Assembly (NCBI GenBank): GCA_910574995.1
Contig: CAJTCS010000002.1
Coordinates: 186,001 to 250,000, forward strand
Origin: Oscillospiraceae bacterium
GTDB taxonomy: Bacteria; Bacillota; Clostridia; Oscillospirales; Acutalibacteraceae
Direction of reading: 5' to 3'
Length of the DNA stretch: 64,000 nucleotides
This document shows, piece by piece, positions 43,680 through 52,196 of this stretch. Below the pieces are notes generated by a model. The model did no database searches. It was not told the origin of the DNA and saw only the letters and a program-made list of their open reading frames with translations. Positions within the stretch are counted from its first letter, which is position 1. Each line of letters begins with the position of its first letter. Made by a program: the position numbers and the translations under genes.

Positions 43680-44486
43680 CTACCGGTCCAACTCCCGGTG
43701 GGAAGCCTCCACCACCTCGCTGGATCCCGGTACGTCCGCCTCTCGTATAGGCGTTCCAGATTTTTGCAAGTAAAGTAAGTATTCGATATTCCCCTCCGGC
43801 CCCTTTACTGGGGAAAAATCCAGCCCTAATATGGAAAAACCACTTTCCAGCGCGAAGCCCATAACCTTTTCTATCACTTCCCGATGGACAGATTGATCCC
43901 GCACCACGCCTTTTTTCCCAACTTTTTCCCGGCCTGCCTCGAACTGGGGCTTAATTAAGCATACGGCCTGGCCGCCCGAGGCCAGCAACTGCCTGGCGGC
44001 CGGCAAAATTAAGGAAAGGGAAATGAAGGAAACATCCACAGAGAGGAAGTCGACTGGCTCTGGTACTTGTTCTGCCGTGAGATAGCGGGCGTTGGTCCGT
44101 TCCATATTGACCACCCGGGGGTCGTTGCGCAGTGCCCAAGCCAACTGTCCATAGCCCACATCCACCGCGTATACTTTTTTCGCGCCATTTTGCAACATGC
44201 AGTCGGTAAAACCTCCGGTAGAGGCCCCTATGTCCATACAGACTAAGCCAGATATGTTTAAGGTGAATACAGATATAGCCTTTTCCAGCTTCAGACCGCC
44301 CCGGCTGACATACCGAGGGCCTTTGTCCCGGACCTCCAAGGCCACGTCCTCTGGATAGGCATCGCCCGGTTTATCCGCCTTCTGGTTATCTGCGTATACA
44401 GTCCCAGCCATAATAAGCGCCTTGGCCTTTTCCCGGCTTTCTACCAGGCCCCGTTCTACCACCAGCAGGTCAAGTCTTTTTTTCAG
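43680..44486 (-). CDS. tlyA: TlyA-family rRNA (cytidine-2'-O)-methyltransferase, apparent CUG start
   Basis: S4 RNA-binding domain followed by an FtsJ-like SAM domain (DIGASTGGFTDCML, then FLSVDVSFISL). The first canonical start in frame is GTG 44462, but the family N terminus KKRLDLLVVERGL continues upstream to a CTG at 44486, preceded 9 bases earlier by AAGGAG and with no other start codon in that stretch. A CUG start (268 residues) is therefore the best reading. The gene overlaps the end of dxs by 17 bases, which fits coupled translation. Confidence 0.85.
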   Translation of the reverse strand: MKKRLDLLVVERGLVESREKAKALIMAGTVYADNQKADKPGDAYPEDVALEVRDKGPRYVSRGGLKLEKAISVFTLNISGLVCMDIGASTGGFTDCMLQNGAKKVYAVDVGYGQLAWALRNDPRVVNMERTNARYLTAEQVPEPVDFLSVDVSFISLSLILPAARQLLASGGQAVCLIKPQFEAGREKVGKKGVVRDQSVHREVIEKVMGFALESGFSILGLDFSPVKGPEGNIEYLLYLQKSGTPIREADVPGSSEVVEASHRELDR

Positions 44487-46362
44487 GGGGATCGGCTCCT
44501 TTCTCCTTGCTATATCCTTCCAGGATACAGGCTGTTATGCCCTGGGTGTTCAGCCCCAAGGATTCCAAAGAACGGAACATGGGCGCGTGTGGGATATAGG
44601 GGTCTTCGATGGCCCGCAGGGAATATCGTCCCGTAAAGCCCTTTTCTTGCAGCAGACATCCAAAATGTTCCCCTATGCCGCCCGACCTTACCCCTTCTTC
44701 AAAAAAGAACACCTGGCAGCAGGCACAGGCATGTTCCGCCGCCTGTGGGGCGAGGGGGATGATGCGGTTCAGCTTCAGTAGCTTGACGGGGATGCCCTGG
44801 CGCCCCAGGGATTCCATGCTCTCAGCGGCAAAGGAAAAAAGCCGGCCATAAGTGATTATACAAATAGACGCATCCCGCTCCCCATAAACAGAATAAGGCT
44901 CTGCCGTGTCCTGGAACCAGGAAGGACGGTACAGCTCACGGCCACGGGGGTAACGGATCGCGCATATCCTTTGGCCTTTTTGTGCCAAAAAACTTAGTTG
45001 TACCCGCATTTCCTCAAAATAGGCTGGGGAATAGAGCGTGACATGAGGGATCGTCCGCAAATAGGCGGCGTCAAATACCCCCTGGTGCGTCTTGCCATCT
45101 TCCCCCACAACCCCAGCCCGGTCGATGGCCAGCAAAATTTTGAACTCCTGCAGGGAAACGTCATGGATCAGCTGGTCATAGCTGCGCTGTAAAAAGCTGG
45201 AATATACCGCAAACACAGGCAACATGCCCCCAGCGGCCAATCCCCCCGCAAAGGTTACCGCATGCCCCTCTGAAATACCTACATCAAAAAAACGTGACCG
45301 GAAATGCTCTCGGAAACGGTTTAGCCCCGTCCCGTCCTGCATAGCAGCTGTAATGGCACAAAGCCGGGTGTCATGTTCCGCCATCTTACAAAGGGCCTCG
45401 CCAAATACATCCGAAAAGCTTTGCAGCTTTGCCCCCGTCTCCCCGGTGTCCACATCAAAACCAGAAAGGCCGTGGTACATGCCAGGGTCTTGTTCGGCAT
45501 ACTGATAGCCCTTGCCCTTATAGGTGCGCACATGAAGCAGTACCGGCTTGTTCAGCAGCTTGGCACTTTCCAGGGCTTCCGTAAGCTCTTTGATGTTGTG
45601 CCCATCAAAAGGGCCGTAATAGGAAAAACCCAGATCGTCGAAAATGGTGGGGTTATAGAAAACTTTTTTAACGCGCGCTTTTATATGCCGCAATAGGGCC
45701 GAAAGGGATCTTCCCAATAAAGGCAGCCTTCGAAAAGAGCTTTCCAGGTTGTTTTTGGCCTTGATATAACCAGGTTTTGCGCGCATATAGGTGAGATAGC
45801 GGGCAATAGAACCCACATTTTTGGAGATGGACATGGTATTGTCGTTGAGGATCACGATGAAATTCCGGTGCAGGCGCCCCGCATTGTTCAAGCCCTCGTA
45901 GGCCAGGCCCCCTGTCAGGGCCCCATCCCCGATAACCGCTACCACATGCCCCACTTTCCCCTGTAAGCGGTTGGCCTCTGAAACACCCAACGCCGCTGAG
46001 ATGGAAGTACTGCTGTGTCCGCTGCTAAACAGGTCATAGACGCCCTCCTCCCGGCAAGGATAGCCAGCCAGGCCCCCCTCCTGCCGGATGGTAGAAAATT
46101 GGGGGTATCGTCCAGTCAACAGCTTATACGGATAGCTTTGGTGCCCAACGTCCCATACAATGGTATCCTGGGGCGGCTCAAATGCCAAACCTAGGGCTAC
46201 GGTTAACTCTACCACCCCAAGGTTAGAGGCCAGGTGCCCGCCGTTGTGGGAGACAGTCTCAATGATAGCCGAGCGCATCTCCTCACACAACGCTGCCAAC
46301 TCTTCCTTATCCAGGCCCTTGATATCCCTGGGGGAGTGGATCCTTTCCAACAAATTGCCCAT
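44470..46362 (-). CDS. dxs: 1-Deoxy-D-xylulose-5-phosphate synthase
   Basis: Thiamine-dependent first step of the non-mevalonate isoprenoid pathway, condensing pyruvate and glyceraldehyde 3-phosphate. 630 residues: GHQSYPYKLLTGR, the thiamine motif GDGALTGGLAYEGLNN, the pyrimidine domain with FDVGISEGHAVTFAGGLA, and a transketolase C-terminal domain. ATG 46362 lies 6 bases after folD. Confidence 0.96.
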   Translation of the reverse strand: MGNLLERIHSPRDIKGLDKEELAALCEEMRSAIIETVSHNGGHLASNLGVVELTVALGLAFEPPQDTIVWDVGHQSYPYKLLTGRYPQFSTIRQEGGLAGYPCREEGVYDLFSSGHSSTSISAALGVSEANRLQGKVGHVVAVIGDGALTGGLAYEGLNNAGRLHRNFIVILNDNTMSISKNVGSIARYLTYMRAKPGYIKAKNNLESSFRRLPLLGRSLSALLRHIKARVKKVFYNPTIFDDLGFSYYGPFDGHNIKELTEALESAKLLNKPVLLHVRTYKGKGYQYAEQDPGMYHGLSGFDVDTGETGAKLQSFSDVFGEALCKMAEHDTRLCAITAAMQDGTGLNRFREHFRSRFFDVGISEGHAVTFAGGLAAGGMLPVFAVYSSFLQRSYDQLIHDVSLQEFKILLAIDRAGVVGEDGKTHQGVFDAAYLRTIPHVTLYSPAYFEEMRVQLSFLAQKGQRICAIRYPRGRELYRPSWFQDTAEPYSVYGERDASICIITYGRLFSFAAESMESLGRQGIPVKLLKLNRIIPLAPQAAEHACACCQVFFFEEGVRSGGIGEHFGCLLQEKGFTGRYSLRAIEDPYIPHAPMFRSLESLGLNTQGITACILEGYSKEKGADPPEKKT

Positions 46363-46368
46363 GCCTTG

Positions 46369-47226
46369 TCAACTCCTGACCCCATTCTGCAACTTAGCCG
46401 CTGCTACCGTGTTTTTCATCAGCATGGCAATCGTCATGGGCCCCACCCCGCCAGGTACAGGGGTGATATGAGAAGCAATGGGCTCAACCTGGCCAAACTC
46501 CACGTCCCCGCACAGCTTGCCGTTTTCATCCCGGTTCATGCCTACGTCAATGACCACAGCCCCAGGCTTCACCATGTCCCCGGTGACAAAATGGGCTTTG
46601 CCCACAGCGGAAACTAGGATATCCGCGCCTCGGCAAACCTCCGCCAGGTTCTGGGTGCGGCTATGGCAGATGGTAACCGTGCCATGTTCATGAAGCAACA
46701 GCATGGCCATGGGCTTTCCCACAATGTCGCTGCGGCCGATGACCACGCACTGCTTACCGCTGATTTCCACGCCGGTGGAGTGGATCAGTTCGATGACACC
46801 GGCTGGGGTGCACGGCAGGAAAGTGTACTTCCCCTGCATGATCTTCCCCACATTGTAGGAATGGAAAGCGTCTACATCCTTATGGGGATCGATTTTCTCT
46901 ACCACAGCGGCTTCATCCAGCCCCTTTGGCAGAGGGGACTGTACCAGGATCCCACTGATTTCAGGTTTCTGGTTCAGTTCCTCTATAAGCGCCAGCAGCT
47001 TTTCCTGTGTGGTATCCGCAGGTAAGGCGTATTCTTCTGAATAGATACCTGTCTCTTCACAAGCCTTTTTTTTGTTATTTACATAGATCCTGGAAGCGGG
47101 GTCGTCCCCCACCAGCACCACGGCCAAACCAGGGTGCACCCCTTGCTCCCGCAGCGTCTGTACCTCCTGGGCTACCCGCGCTTTTACAGCAGCCGAAATG
47201 GCCTTCCCATCTATCCGTTTTGCCAT
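46369..47226 (-). CDS. folD: Methylenetetrahydrofolate dehydrogenase/cyclohydrolase
   Basis: Bifunctional enzyme linking 5,10-methylene-THF and 10-formyl-THF. 285 residues; catalytic Lys in YVNNKKKACEE, VQSPLPKGLDE, NADP-binding GRSDIVGKPMAMLL and the C-terminal TPVPGGVGPMTIAML. AAGGAGGGG precedes ATG 47226. Works with fhs and metF elsewhere in the window. Confidence 0.96.
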   Translation of the reverse strand: MAKRIDGKAISAAVKARVAQEVQTLREQGVHPGLAVVLVGDDPASRIYVNNKKKACEETGIYSEEYALPADTTQEKLLALIEELNQKPEISGILVQSPLPKGLDEAAVVEKIDPHKDVDAFHSYNVGKIMQGKYTFLPCTPAGVIELIHSTGVEISGKQCVVIGRSDIVGKPMAMLLLHEHGTVTICHSRTQNLAEVCRGADILVSAVGKAHFVTGDMVKPGAVVIDVGMNRDENGKLCGDVEFGQVEPIASHITPVPGGVGPMTIAMLMKNTVAAAKLQNGVRS

Positions 47227-47245
47227 GCTACTTGCCCCTCCTTTC

Positions 47246-48238
47246 TTATTCCTCGGCTTTTTCTTCTGGCTCTTTTGGAGCGGTGTCTTCTTTGGGCCCT
47301 TCCCCCTCGTCTTGGGTTTCCAAATCGGGCTGAGGGGCTTCTAAGGGCAAGTCTCCAAAAATTGTGCTCTTCCCCAGTTCCGGGTCGACTTCGGGCTTTA
47401 CAAGCCCTACAGCCTCCATCACCTGGCGGCTGCCGCATCCAGAAAGGCTGGTTCTGTGCCGGAACACAAACAGCAGAATAAGCCCTACCACGACACTGGC
47501 GGCCGCTACTACCTGAGAGACCCGCAGGTTGGCCACATGCAGCATCAGGCTGTCCGTACGCGTGCCTTCAATGAAGAAGCGGCAAGCACCGTACCAGACG
47601 ATATACAGCAAGAACGTCTGCCCATCATAGCGCCGGTATTTCTTGTTAAAAATGTGGAGGAGGATAAAGCCCAGCGCACACAGCAAGGATTCATACAAAA
47701 AACAAGGATGTACCGCGATGTTGCCTGTATTGTCGCTACTCATGCCCCAAGGCAAAAGCGTGGGCCCGCCGAAAGCCTCTTGGTTCACGAAGTTCCCCCA
47801 ACGGCCAATAGCCTGCCCAATCAAAAAACCCAGAGAGGCCACGTCCAGCACAGCGGGGACACGCAGTTTACGCAGTTTGGCCATAATCCCCCCAAACAGC
47901 AAAGCCCCAATAAGGGAGCCGTAAATGGCAATACCACCATCGTGTATCTTCAAAATCTCAATGGGGTTCTTTATGTACTTGTCCCCCGGGTAAAAGGCAA
48001 CGTAATATAACCGGGCACAGACGATACTGCCGATCAAGCCCACGATAATGGCGTCGAACAGGCGGTTCATATCGATATTCATGGTTTTCACCATCCGGGA
48101 CACATATAGCACCCCCATCAGGAAACCCAATGCTAAGATGACACCATACCATTGTATGTGATAACTTCCGATAGAGAACGCTACTTCATGGACCGTAAAA
48201 CGCAGTCCCAGCCCAGGAAACTCAACTATATGGCTCAT
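47246..48238 (-). CDS. lgt: Prolipoprotein diacylglyceryl transferase
   Basis: Membrane enzyme that attaches diacylglycerol to lipobox cysteines. About seven membrane segments; the Lgt signature GRWGNFVNQEAFGGP and HDGGIAIYGSLIG are present. 330 residues, longer than usual because of an acidic, Pro/Glu-rich cytoplasmic tail of about 55 residues at the C terminus (EGPKEDTAPKEPEEKAEE). ATG 48238 follows GGGAGG. First gene of the operon that runs to recN. Confidence 0.95.
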   Translation of the reverse strand: MSHIVEFPGLGLRFTVHEVAFSIGSYHIQWYGVILALGFLMGVLYVSRMVKTMNIDMNRLFDAIIVGLIGSIVCARLYYVAFYPGDKYIKNPIEILKIHDGGIAIYGSLIGALLFGGIMAKLRKLRVPAVLDVASLGFLIGQAIGRWGNFVNQEAFGGPTLLPWGMSSDNTGNIAVHPCFLYESLLCALGFILLHIFNKKYRRYDGQTFLLYIVWYGACRFFIEGTRTDSLMLHVANLRVSQVVAAASVVVGLILLFVFRHRTSLSGCGSRQVMEAVGLVKPEVDPELGKSTIFGDLPLEAPQPDLETQDEGEGPKEDTAPKEPEEKAEE

Positions 48239-48291
48239 ATATGTTTTCCTCCCATATATCCACGCGTCCATAACGCGTTAGGGTTTTTTCT

Positions 48292-48320
48292 ATTATACCA
48301 ACTACAGGGCATTCTTGCAA
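48292..48320 (-). promoter_or_regulatory. SigA promoter of the lgt-recN operon
   Basis: Minus strand: TTGCAA (48320-48315), 17-bp spacer, TATAAT (48297-48292). The leader contains the palindrome TAACGCGTTA (48271-48280). Confidence 0.8.
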
Positions 48321-48362
48321 GGACTGTAATGAAATTTATTGCCAGCAGCCGCATTTTTATAC

Positions 48363-48389
48363 AAAAAAGCCAGCCCATAAAAGGCTGGC
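48363..48389 (-). terminator. Intrinsic terminator after the GH3 gene
   Basis: Minus strand: GCCAGCC (48389-48383) pairs with GGCTGGC (48375-48369), followed by six Ts. Confidence 0.9.
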
Positions 48390-48406
48390 CGTTTTGGGAA
48401 ATGGGA

Positions 48407-50626
48407 TTATTTTTTAAAACGCTGCACACGGCTGTCGTTTATCACGCCGGACCAATCCATACCAAAGGCAAAATCATAGGCATGGCCACAGTCATCTACG
48501 TAGGGCTCTATGTCAAAGGGGACGTCTTCGCAGTGCTTCTCAACAGCCTCCATGCTGGCAGGCATCTGTACAGGCAGCAAGGCCGAAGGTTCCGCCTTGC
48601 CGCTGACCAGATCCAGGATGGCCTGGGCCTGTACGCCAAAGTCTACCAATATCGCGTCGGCCGAACTTTCCAGCTCGGAGACAACCGTGGGGTTGTGCAT
48701 CCGCAGGCAAACGATCACAGGCTTGTCCCCCATGGCTTTCTTGGTGTCCAGTACCAGGTCCAAGTCGCTTTCGTTGGCCGCCGTGCCAGTTTTGCCCTTA
48801 TAGCCGCGGTTGGTGAAATCCTCCCGGAAGTCCCCTCCAGCGATGCTTTCTTCCCGGGCCGCATCCGCCCGGTAGGGCCGGTATTGCAGGGAGATAGGCA
48901 TATAGCCGTTGCCGCCCTGGGCCAGGTCCTCTGCGGAATAGCCGTCAGACAGGGGGCTTTCGATAAATACCAGGGCAAAGTCCGCGTCCTCTGGGCGTTC
49001 GGCCCAGTCAAAATATTTTTCTGCCAATTCCTTGGTTACAGGCTGTACCGTTTGTTCCGGCATAGGCTGGCGGAAAAACCCTTTCCTAGCCTGGATAGTA
49101 CGGCCAGGGATATAGGCTTTTTTCCGGCCCTGCACGGGCAACGCCTGCTGGTTTTTCACCATAACCACAGAACGCAGTTGGGCTTCGTACCCGGCCTGGC
49201 ACAGTTCTTCCTTGCCAATGACCCGCGTGCTTTCCTGGGGGTCCAGGTAGGGATTCTCAAACAGGCCGCAGCGGAAAATGTTCTTTAAAAGCCGTACCGC
49301 AGACTGCTCCATCCTGGCCCGCATGGCCTCTTCCCCATGCCGCTGGCATCCTATTTTGTAGGCCTCTAAGATGGGGCCGATTTCAGAGTTGCCGCCAAAC
49401 TGGTCTACCCCGTTCTCAATGGCCAGAAGGTGCCGCTGGGCAACGGTCAGATCCTCTACGCCATAGCAACGGCTGCTGAAGGAATCGATCGTTGGCAGGG
49501 GGTCGGCGGTGATGCCCCAGTCTGTACAGACGATGCCATCGTATTGATAGGTCCCACGCAACAGGTCATGAACCAGGTAACGGCTATAGGAATTGCCTAC
49601 ATTTTTGCCATCCTGCTTGTCCAGCCCCCAGGAAACCGTATAGTAAGGCATAACGGCAGAGGCGCACCCTGTGGGGCCGTCCAGCTTGAACACGCCCTCG
49701 GTGAAGGGTTTGCGGTGGTCCGCGGCATTGTCCCCAGGATATACGGCAAATTTGCCAAAGGGGTAATGGGCGTCCCGGCCCGCCTCGCATGGGCCGCCGC
49801 CAGGCCAGTGCTTGGCCATGGCGCAAACGCTGTTCTTCCCCCAGCCGTCGGGTTCGCCGCTGGTGGTCTGGAGGGAATCACAATATATTTTACCTAGCTC
49901 CGCCACCATGTCCGGATGGGTGCCAAAGGTGTCCTCAAAGCGCATCCAGCGGGGCTCGGTAGCCAGGTCCACTTGGGGGGACAGGGCTGTGGTGATGCCC
50001 AGGGCGCGGTATTCCGTAGAGATCGCTTCGCCGAACTTCCGGCAGGTATCCGGGTCAAAGGTGGCGGCAATGCCCATGCCCTCCGGCCATTTGGACACAT
50101 CGTCCGCACCGCTTTTGAATTCAGCCCCCGCCTTGCTGGCCCCATGGCGGGGGTCGCTGGAAATATTGACCGGGATACCCCAAGGAAGCCCTTCTGTGAA
50201 CTCCTGCAGCTTATTGCTCCACCGGGCCGCAATTTCTCCTGATTCCAGCTTCATGGCCAGCACATGGCGCACGTGGTCCTTATCCAGGAAATGCCGCTGC
50301 TGGTCGGTCAGCTCCCATTTCTCCTTGCCGCTCTCTGGGAAGGGCTTCCCGTCATAGGTAGCCTGGAAAGGCCCGCCCGGCATGGTGGGTACCATCTGGT
50401 GGGGGGAATAAAGCATCAGCCCAGCAATCTCTTCAATAGACAGCCTGCCTGCCAAGTCTTTAGCCCGGGTCTCGTCATCCAAACGCCAGTCTTCGTAAGG
50501 GAGCAGTTCCCCCGTGCCTGCCAAATCCTTAAAATACAGCCCATCTACCTCTAAAACCTTGGCTGATACCGTACCGATTTCCGGCCCGTTGGGGTTTTGG
50601 TAAAGCTTATGTTTGTTTTCCTGCAC
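48407..50626 (-). CDS. Glycoside hydrolase family 3 beta-glycosidase
   Basis: 739-residue GH3 enzyme. The N-terminal barrel has AKHWPGGG (KH motif) and the nucleophile Asp in GIVCTDWG (about residue 369); the C-terminal sandwich domain includes VVMVKNQQALPV and ends with YDFAFGMDW. No signal peptide, so it is likely intracellular. The frame opens at 50713, but GGAGG 8 bases before GTG 50626 fixes the start. It is monocistronic with its own strong promoter. Sugar specificity (glucoside, xyloside or other) is not readable. Confidence 0.88.
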   Translation of the reverse strand: MQENKHKLYQNPNGPEIGTVSAKVLEVDGLYFKDLAGTGELLPYEDWRLDDETRAKDLAGRLSIEEIAGLMLYSPHQMVPTMPGGPFQATYDGKPFPESGKEKWELTDQQRHFLDKDHVRHVLAMKLESGEIAARWSNKLQEFTEGLPWGIPVNISSDPRHGASKAGAEFKSGADDVSKWPEGMGIAATFDPDTCRKFGEAISTEYRALGITTALSPQVDLATEPRWMRFEDTFGTHPDMVAELGKIYCDSLQTTSGEPDGWGKNSVCAMAKHWPGGGPCEAGRDAHYPFGKFAVYPGDNAADHRKPFTEGVFKLDGPTGCASAVMPYYTVSWGLDKQDGKNVGNSYSRYLVHDLLRGTYQYDGIVCTDWGITADPLPTIDSFSSRCYGVEDLTVAQRHLLAIENGVDQFGGNSEIGPILEAYKIGCQRHGEEAMRARMEQSAVRLLKNIFRCGLFENPYLDPQESTRVIGKEELCQAGYEAQLRSVVMVKNQQALPVQGRKKAYIPGRTIQARKGFFRQPMPEQTVQPVTKELAEKYFDWAERPEDADFALVFIESPLSDGYSAEDLAQGGNGYMPISLQYRPYRADAAREESIAGGDFREDFTNRGYKGKTGTAANESDLDLVLDTKKAMGDKPVIVCLRMHNPTVVSELESSADAILVDFGVQAQAILDLVSGKAEPSALLPVQMPASMEAVEKHCEDVPFDIEPYVDDCGHAYDFAFGMDWSGVINDSRVQRFKK

Positions 50627-50669
50627 AATACATCCTCCTTTATACGTAATGCAATAAAATACCAAACTT

Positions 50670-50698
50670 AGTATAAAACACACAATGTGCACTGTCAA
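50670..50698 (-). promoter_or_regulatory. SigA promoter of the GH3 gene with a palindromic spacer
   Basis: Minus strand: TTGACA (50698-50693), 17-bp spacer, TATACT (50675-50670). The spacer contains CACATTGTG and GTGCAC, inverted-repeat words that could be a repressor site. Confidence 0.8.
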
Positions 50699-50876
50699 TA
50701 CAAATTTCCGCATGCAAACTGCAATTTTATGAATATAGGAAGAAGAACCGTTTTTTCATAGTTATCCCATATATAAAAACCACCGGGCAAAATACCTAGC
50801 AGCAGTATTATGGGACTTATAAAAAGGTTATTTTTAAAAAAATGTACATATTTGCAGCCGCCAAAGCCTGCCATAT
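50699..50876. other. AT-rich gap upstream of the GH3 gene
   Basis: No gene was found. The sequence is AT-rich with several A/T runs and lies between the M16 operon terminator and the GH3 promoter. I see nothing recognisable in it. Confidence 0.5.
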
Positions 50877-50904
50877 AAAAAGCGCCGCCTGTTACAGCGG
50901 CGCT
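50877..50904 (-). terminator. Terminator of the fhs-M16 operon
   Basis: AGCGCCGC (50904-50897 on minus) pairs with GCGGCGCT (50888-50881), followed by a T-run at 50880-50877. Confidence 0.88.
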
Positions 50905-50918
50905 TAAGGGATATATGG

Positions 50919-52196
50919 TTATTTTTCCAGGGGGAGGATCACAGAAAGTACGCTGCGCCCGGCTTGCAAGAGTTCCAATTTTGCCGCCACTTGTTCCAAC
51001 GTCAAGTGCGCTATGGCGTCGATATAAGCGAACAGCTCCCTGCCCTTCAGGGACAGGTTCAGCACACCGTTAGCTATGCTGGCCGTGCTATTTAGGGCCG
51101 CTACATTCTCCCCATACAGCGCACGCTTAGAACGTTCAAATGCTTCCTGCGGTATGCCGTCCTGCGCCAGGCGGACAGCCTCTTCCTGGATAGCCTGGGC
51201 TACAGCCTCTGGGTTCTGGGACTCCCCGCTGAAAAGGATGCTGGCGTAACCCGCGCCCTCAAAATATTCATAGCTGAAGCTAGACTCGTTGATAAGCCCG
51301 GCATCCAGCAAGCGGCGGAACAAAGGCGAGGCTTCAGAGGCCAAAATATCCAGCAAGATCTCCACAGCAGCCAGGTCCCACTCCGTGCGTGGAAGGCTTC
51401 CGTTTTCCTTGAAGCCAAACTGAAACAAGGGCAAAGCAACAGCCAGCCGTTCTTCTACTTTGGGCTGTACTACGCTTTCCGGCTCTTCTGGGAAGACACG
51501 TTCCACTTGGACAGAGGCTGAAGGCTTCAACAGCTTATCACAAAGGGCCAGCACCTTATCCACATCAAATTTCCCTGCCAGAACCAAGGCCATATTGTGC
51601 AGGTTATAAAAGGTGTGGTAACAGCGGTACAGGTATGCAGGCGTGATTTTTGCGATACTCTCCACTGTCCCGGCAATATCCAACCGGATAGGATGCGCAT
51701 GGTACATGGCCCGCAGATAGTTGAACATCACCCGCCATTGTGGGTCGTCGTCATACATTTTGATCTCCTGCCCGATGATCCCCTGCTCTTTTGCCACAGT
51801 TTCCGTTGTAAAGTACGGATGCTGTACAAAATCCAGCAATATCCCCAGGGAATCATAAAGCCGGTCTGTGCAGGAAAACAGGTAACAAGTGGACTCGAAA
51901 GAAGTGAAAGCATTCGCACTGGCCCCCGTTTCAGCATAGCGGTCAAAGGCATCCCCTTCTTCGCTTTCAAACAATTTGTGTTCTAAAAAGTGGGCAATGC
52001 CTTCTGGAACGGTCTCAGCCTCTGCTTCATCACTGCGGCGGAAGCAATTATCAATAGAGCCATATCGCGTACCAAAAACAGCGTAGGCAGTGCTACAACT
52101 CTCTTTAGGGTACAGATAGATGGCCAACCCACTGGGATGCCGGAACCGGTAGTAGAAGTCCCCTACCCGGCCTCCCGTTATCTTTTCCAATTCCAT
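50919..52196 (-). CDS. M16 family zinc peptidase (YmfH-like, active subunit)
   Basis: 425 residues. The inverted zinc motif HxxEH is present in IAHFLEHKLFES (near residue 75), with the distal Glu expected about 76 residues later. The upstream gene encodes a similar protein without the motif, so the two resemble the active/inactive pair of bacterial heterodimeric M16 proteases (YmfH/YmfF). Its start shares a base with the upstream stop (TGATG), indicating coupled translation. Substrate unknown. Confidence 0.87.
   Translation of the reverse strand: MELEKITGGRVGDFYYRFRHPSGLAIYLYPKESCSTAYAVFGTRYGSIDNCFRRSDEAEAETVPEGIAHFLEHKLFESEEGDAFDRYAETGASANAFTSFESTCYLFSCTDRLYDSLGILLDFVQHPYFTTETVAKEQGIIGQEIKMYDDDPQWRVMFNYLRAMYHAHPIRLDIAGTVESIAKITPAYLYRCYHTFYNLHNMALVLAGKFDVDKVLALCDKLLKPSASVQVERVFPEEPESVVQPKVEERLAVALPLFQFGFKENGSLPRTEWDLAAVEILLDILASEASPLFRRLLDAGLINESSFSYEYFEGAGYASILFSGESQNPEAVAQAIQEEAVRLAQDGIPQEAFERSKRALYGENVAALNSTASIANGVLNLSLKGRELFAYIDAIAHLTLEQVAAKLELLQAGRSVLSVILPLEK

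Noticed and set aside
43680-44486. Frameshifted tlyA
   Set aside because: The conserved N terminus is in the same frame as the rest; only the start codon is unusual.
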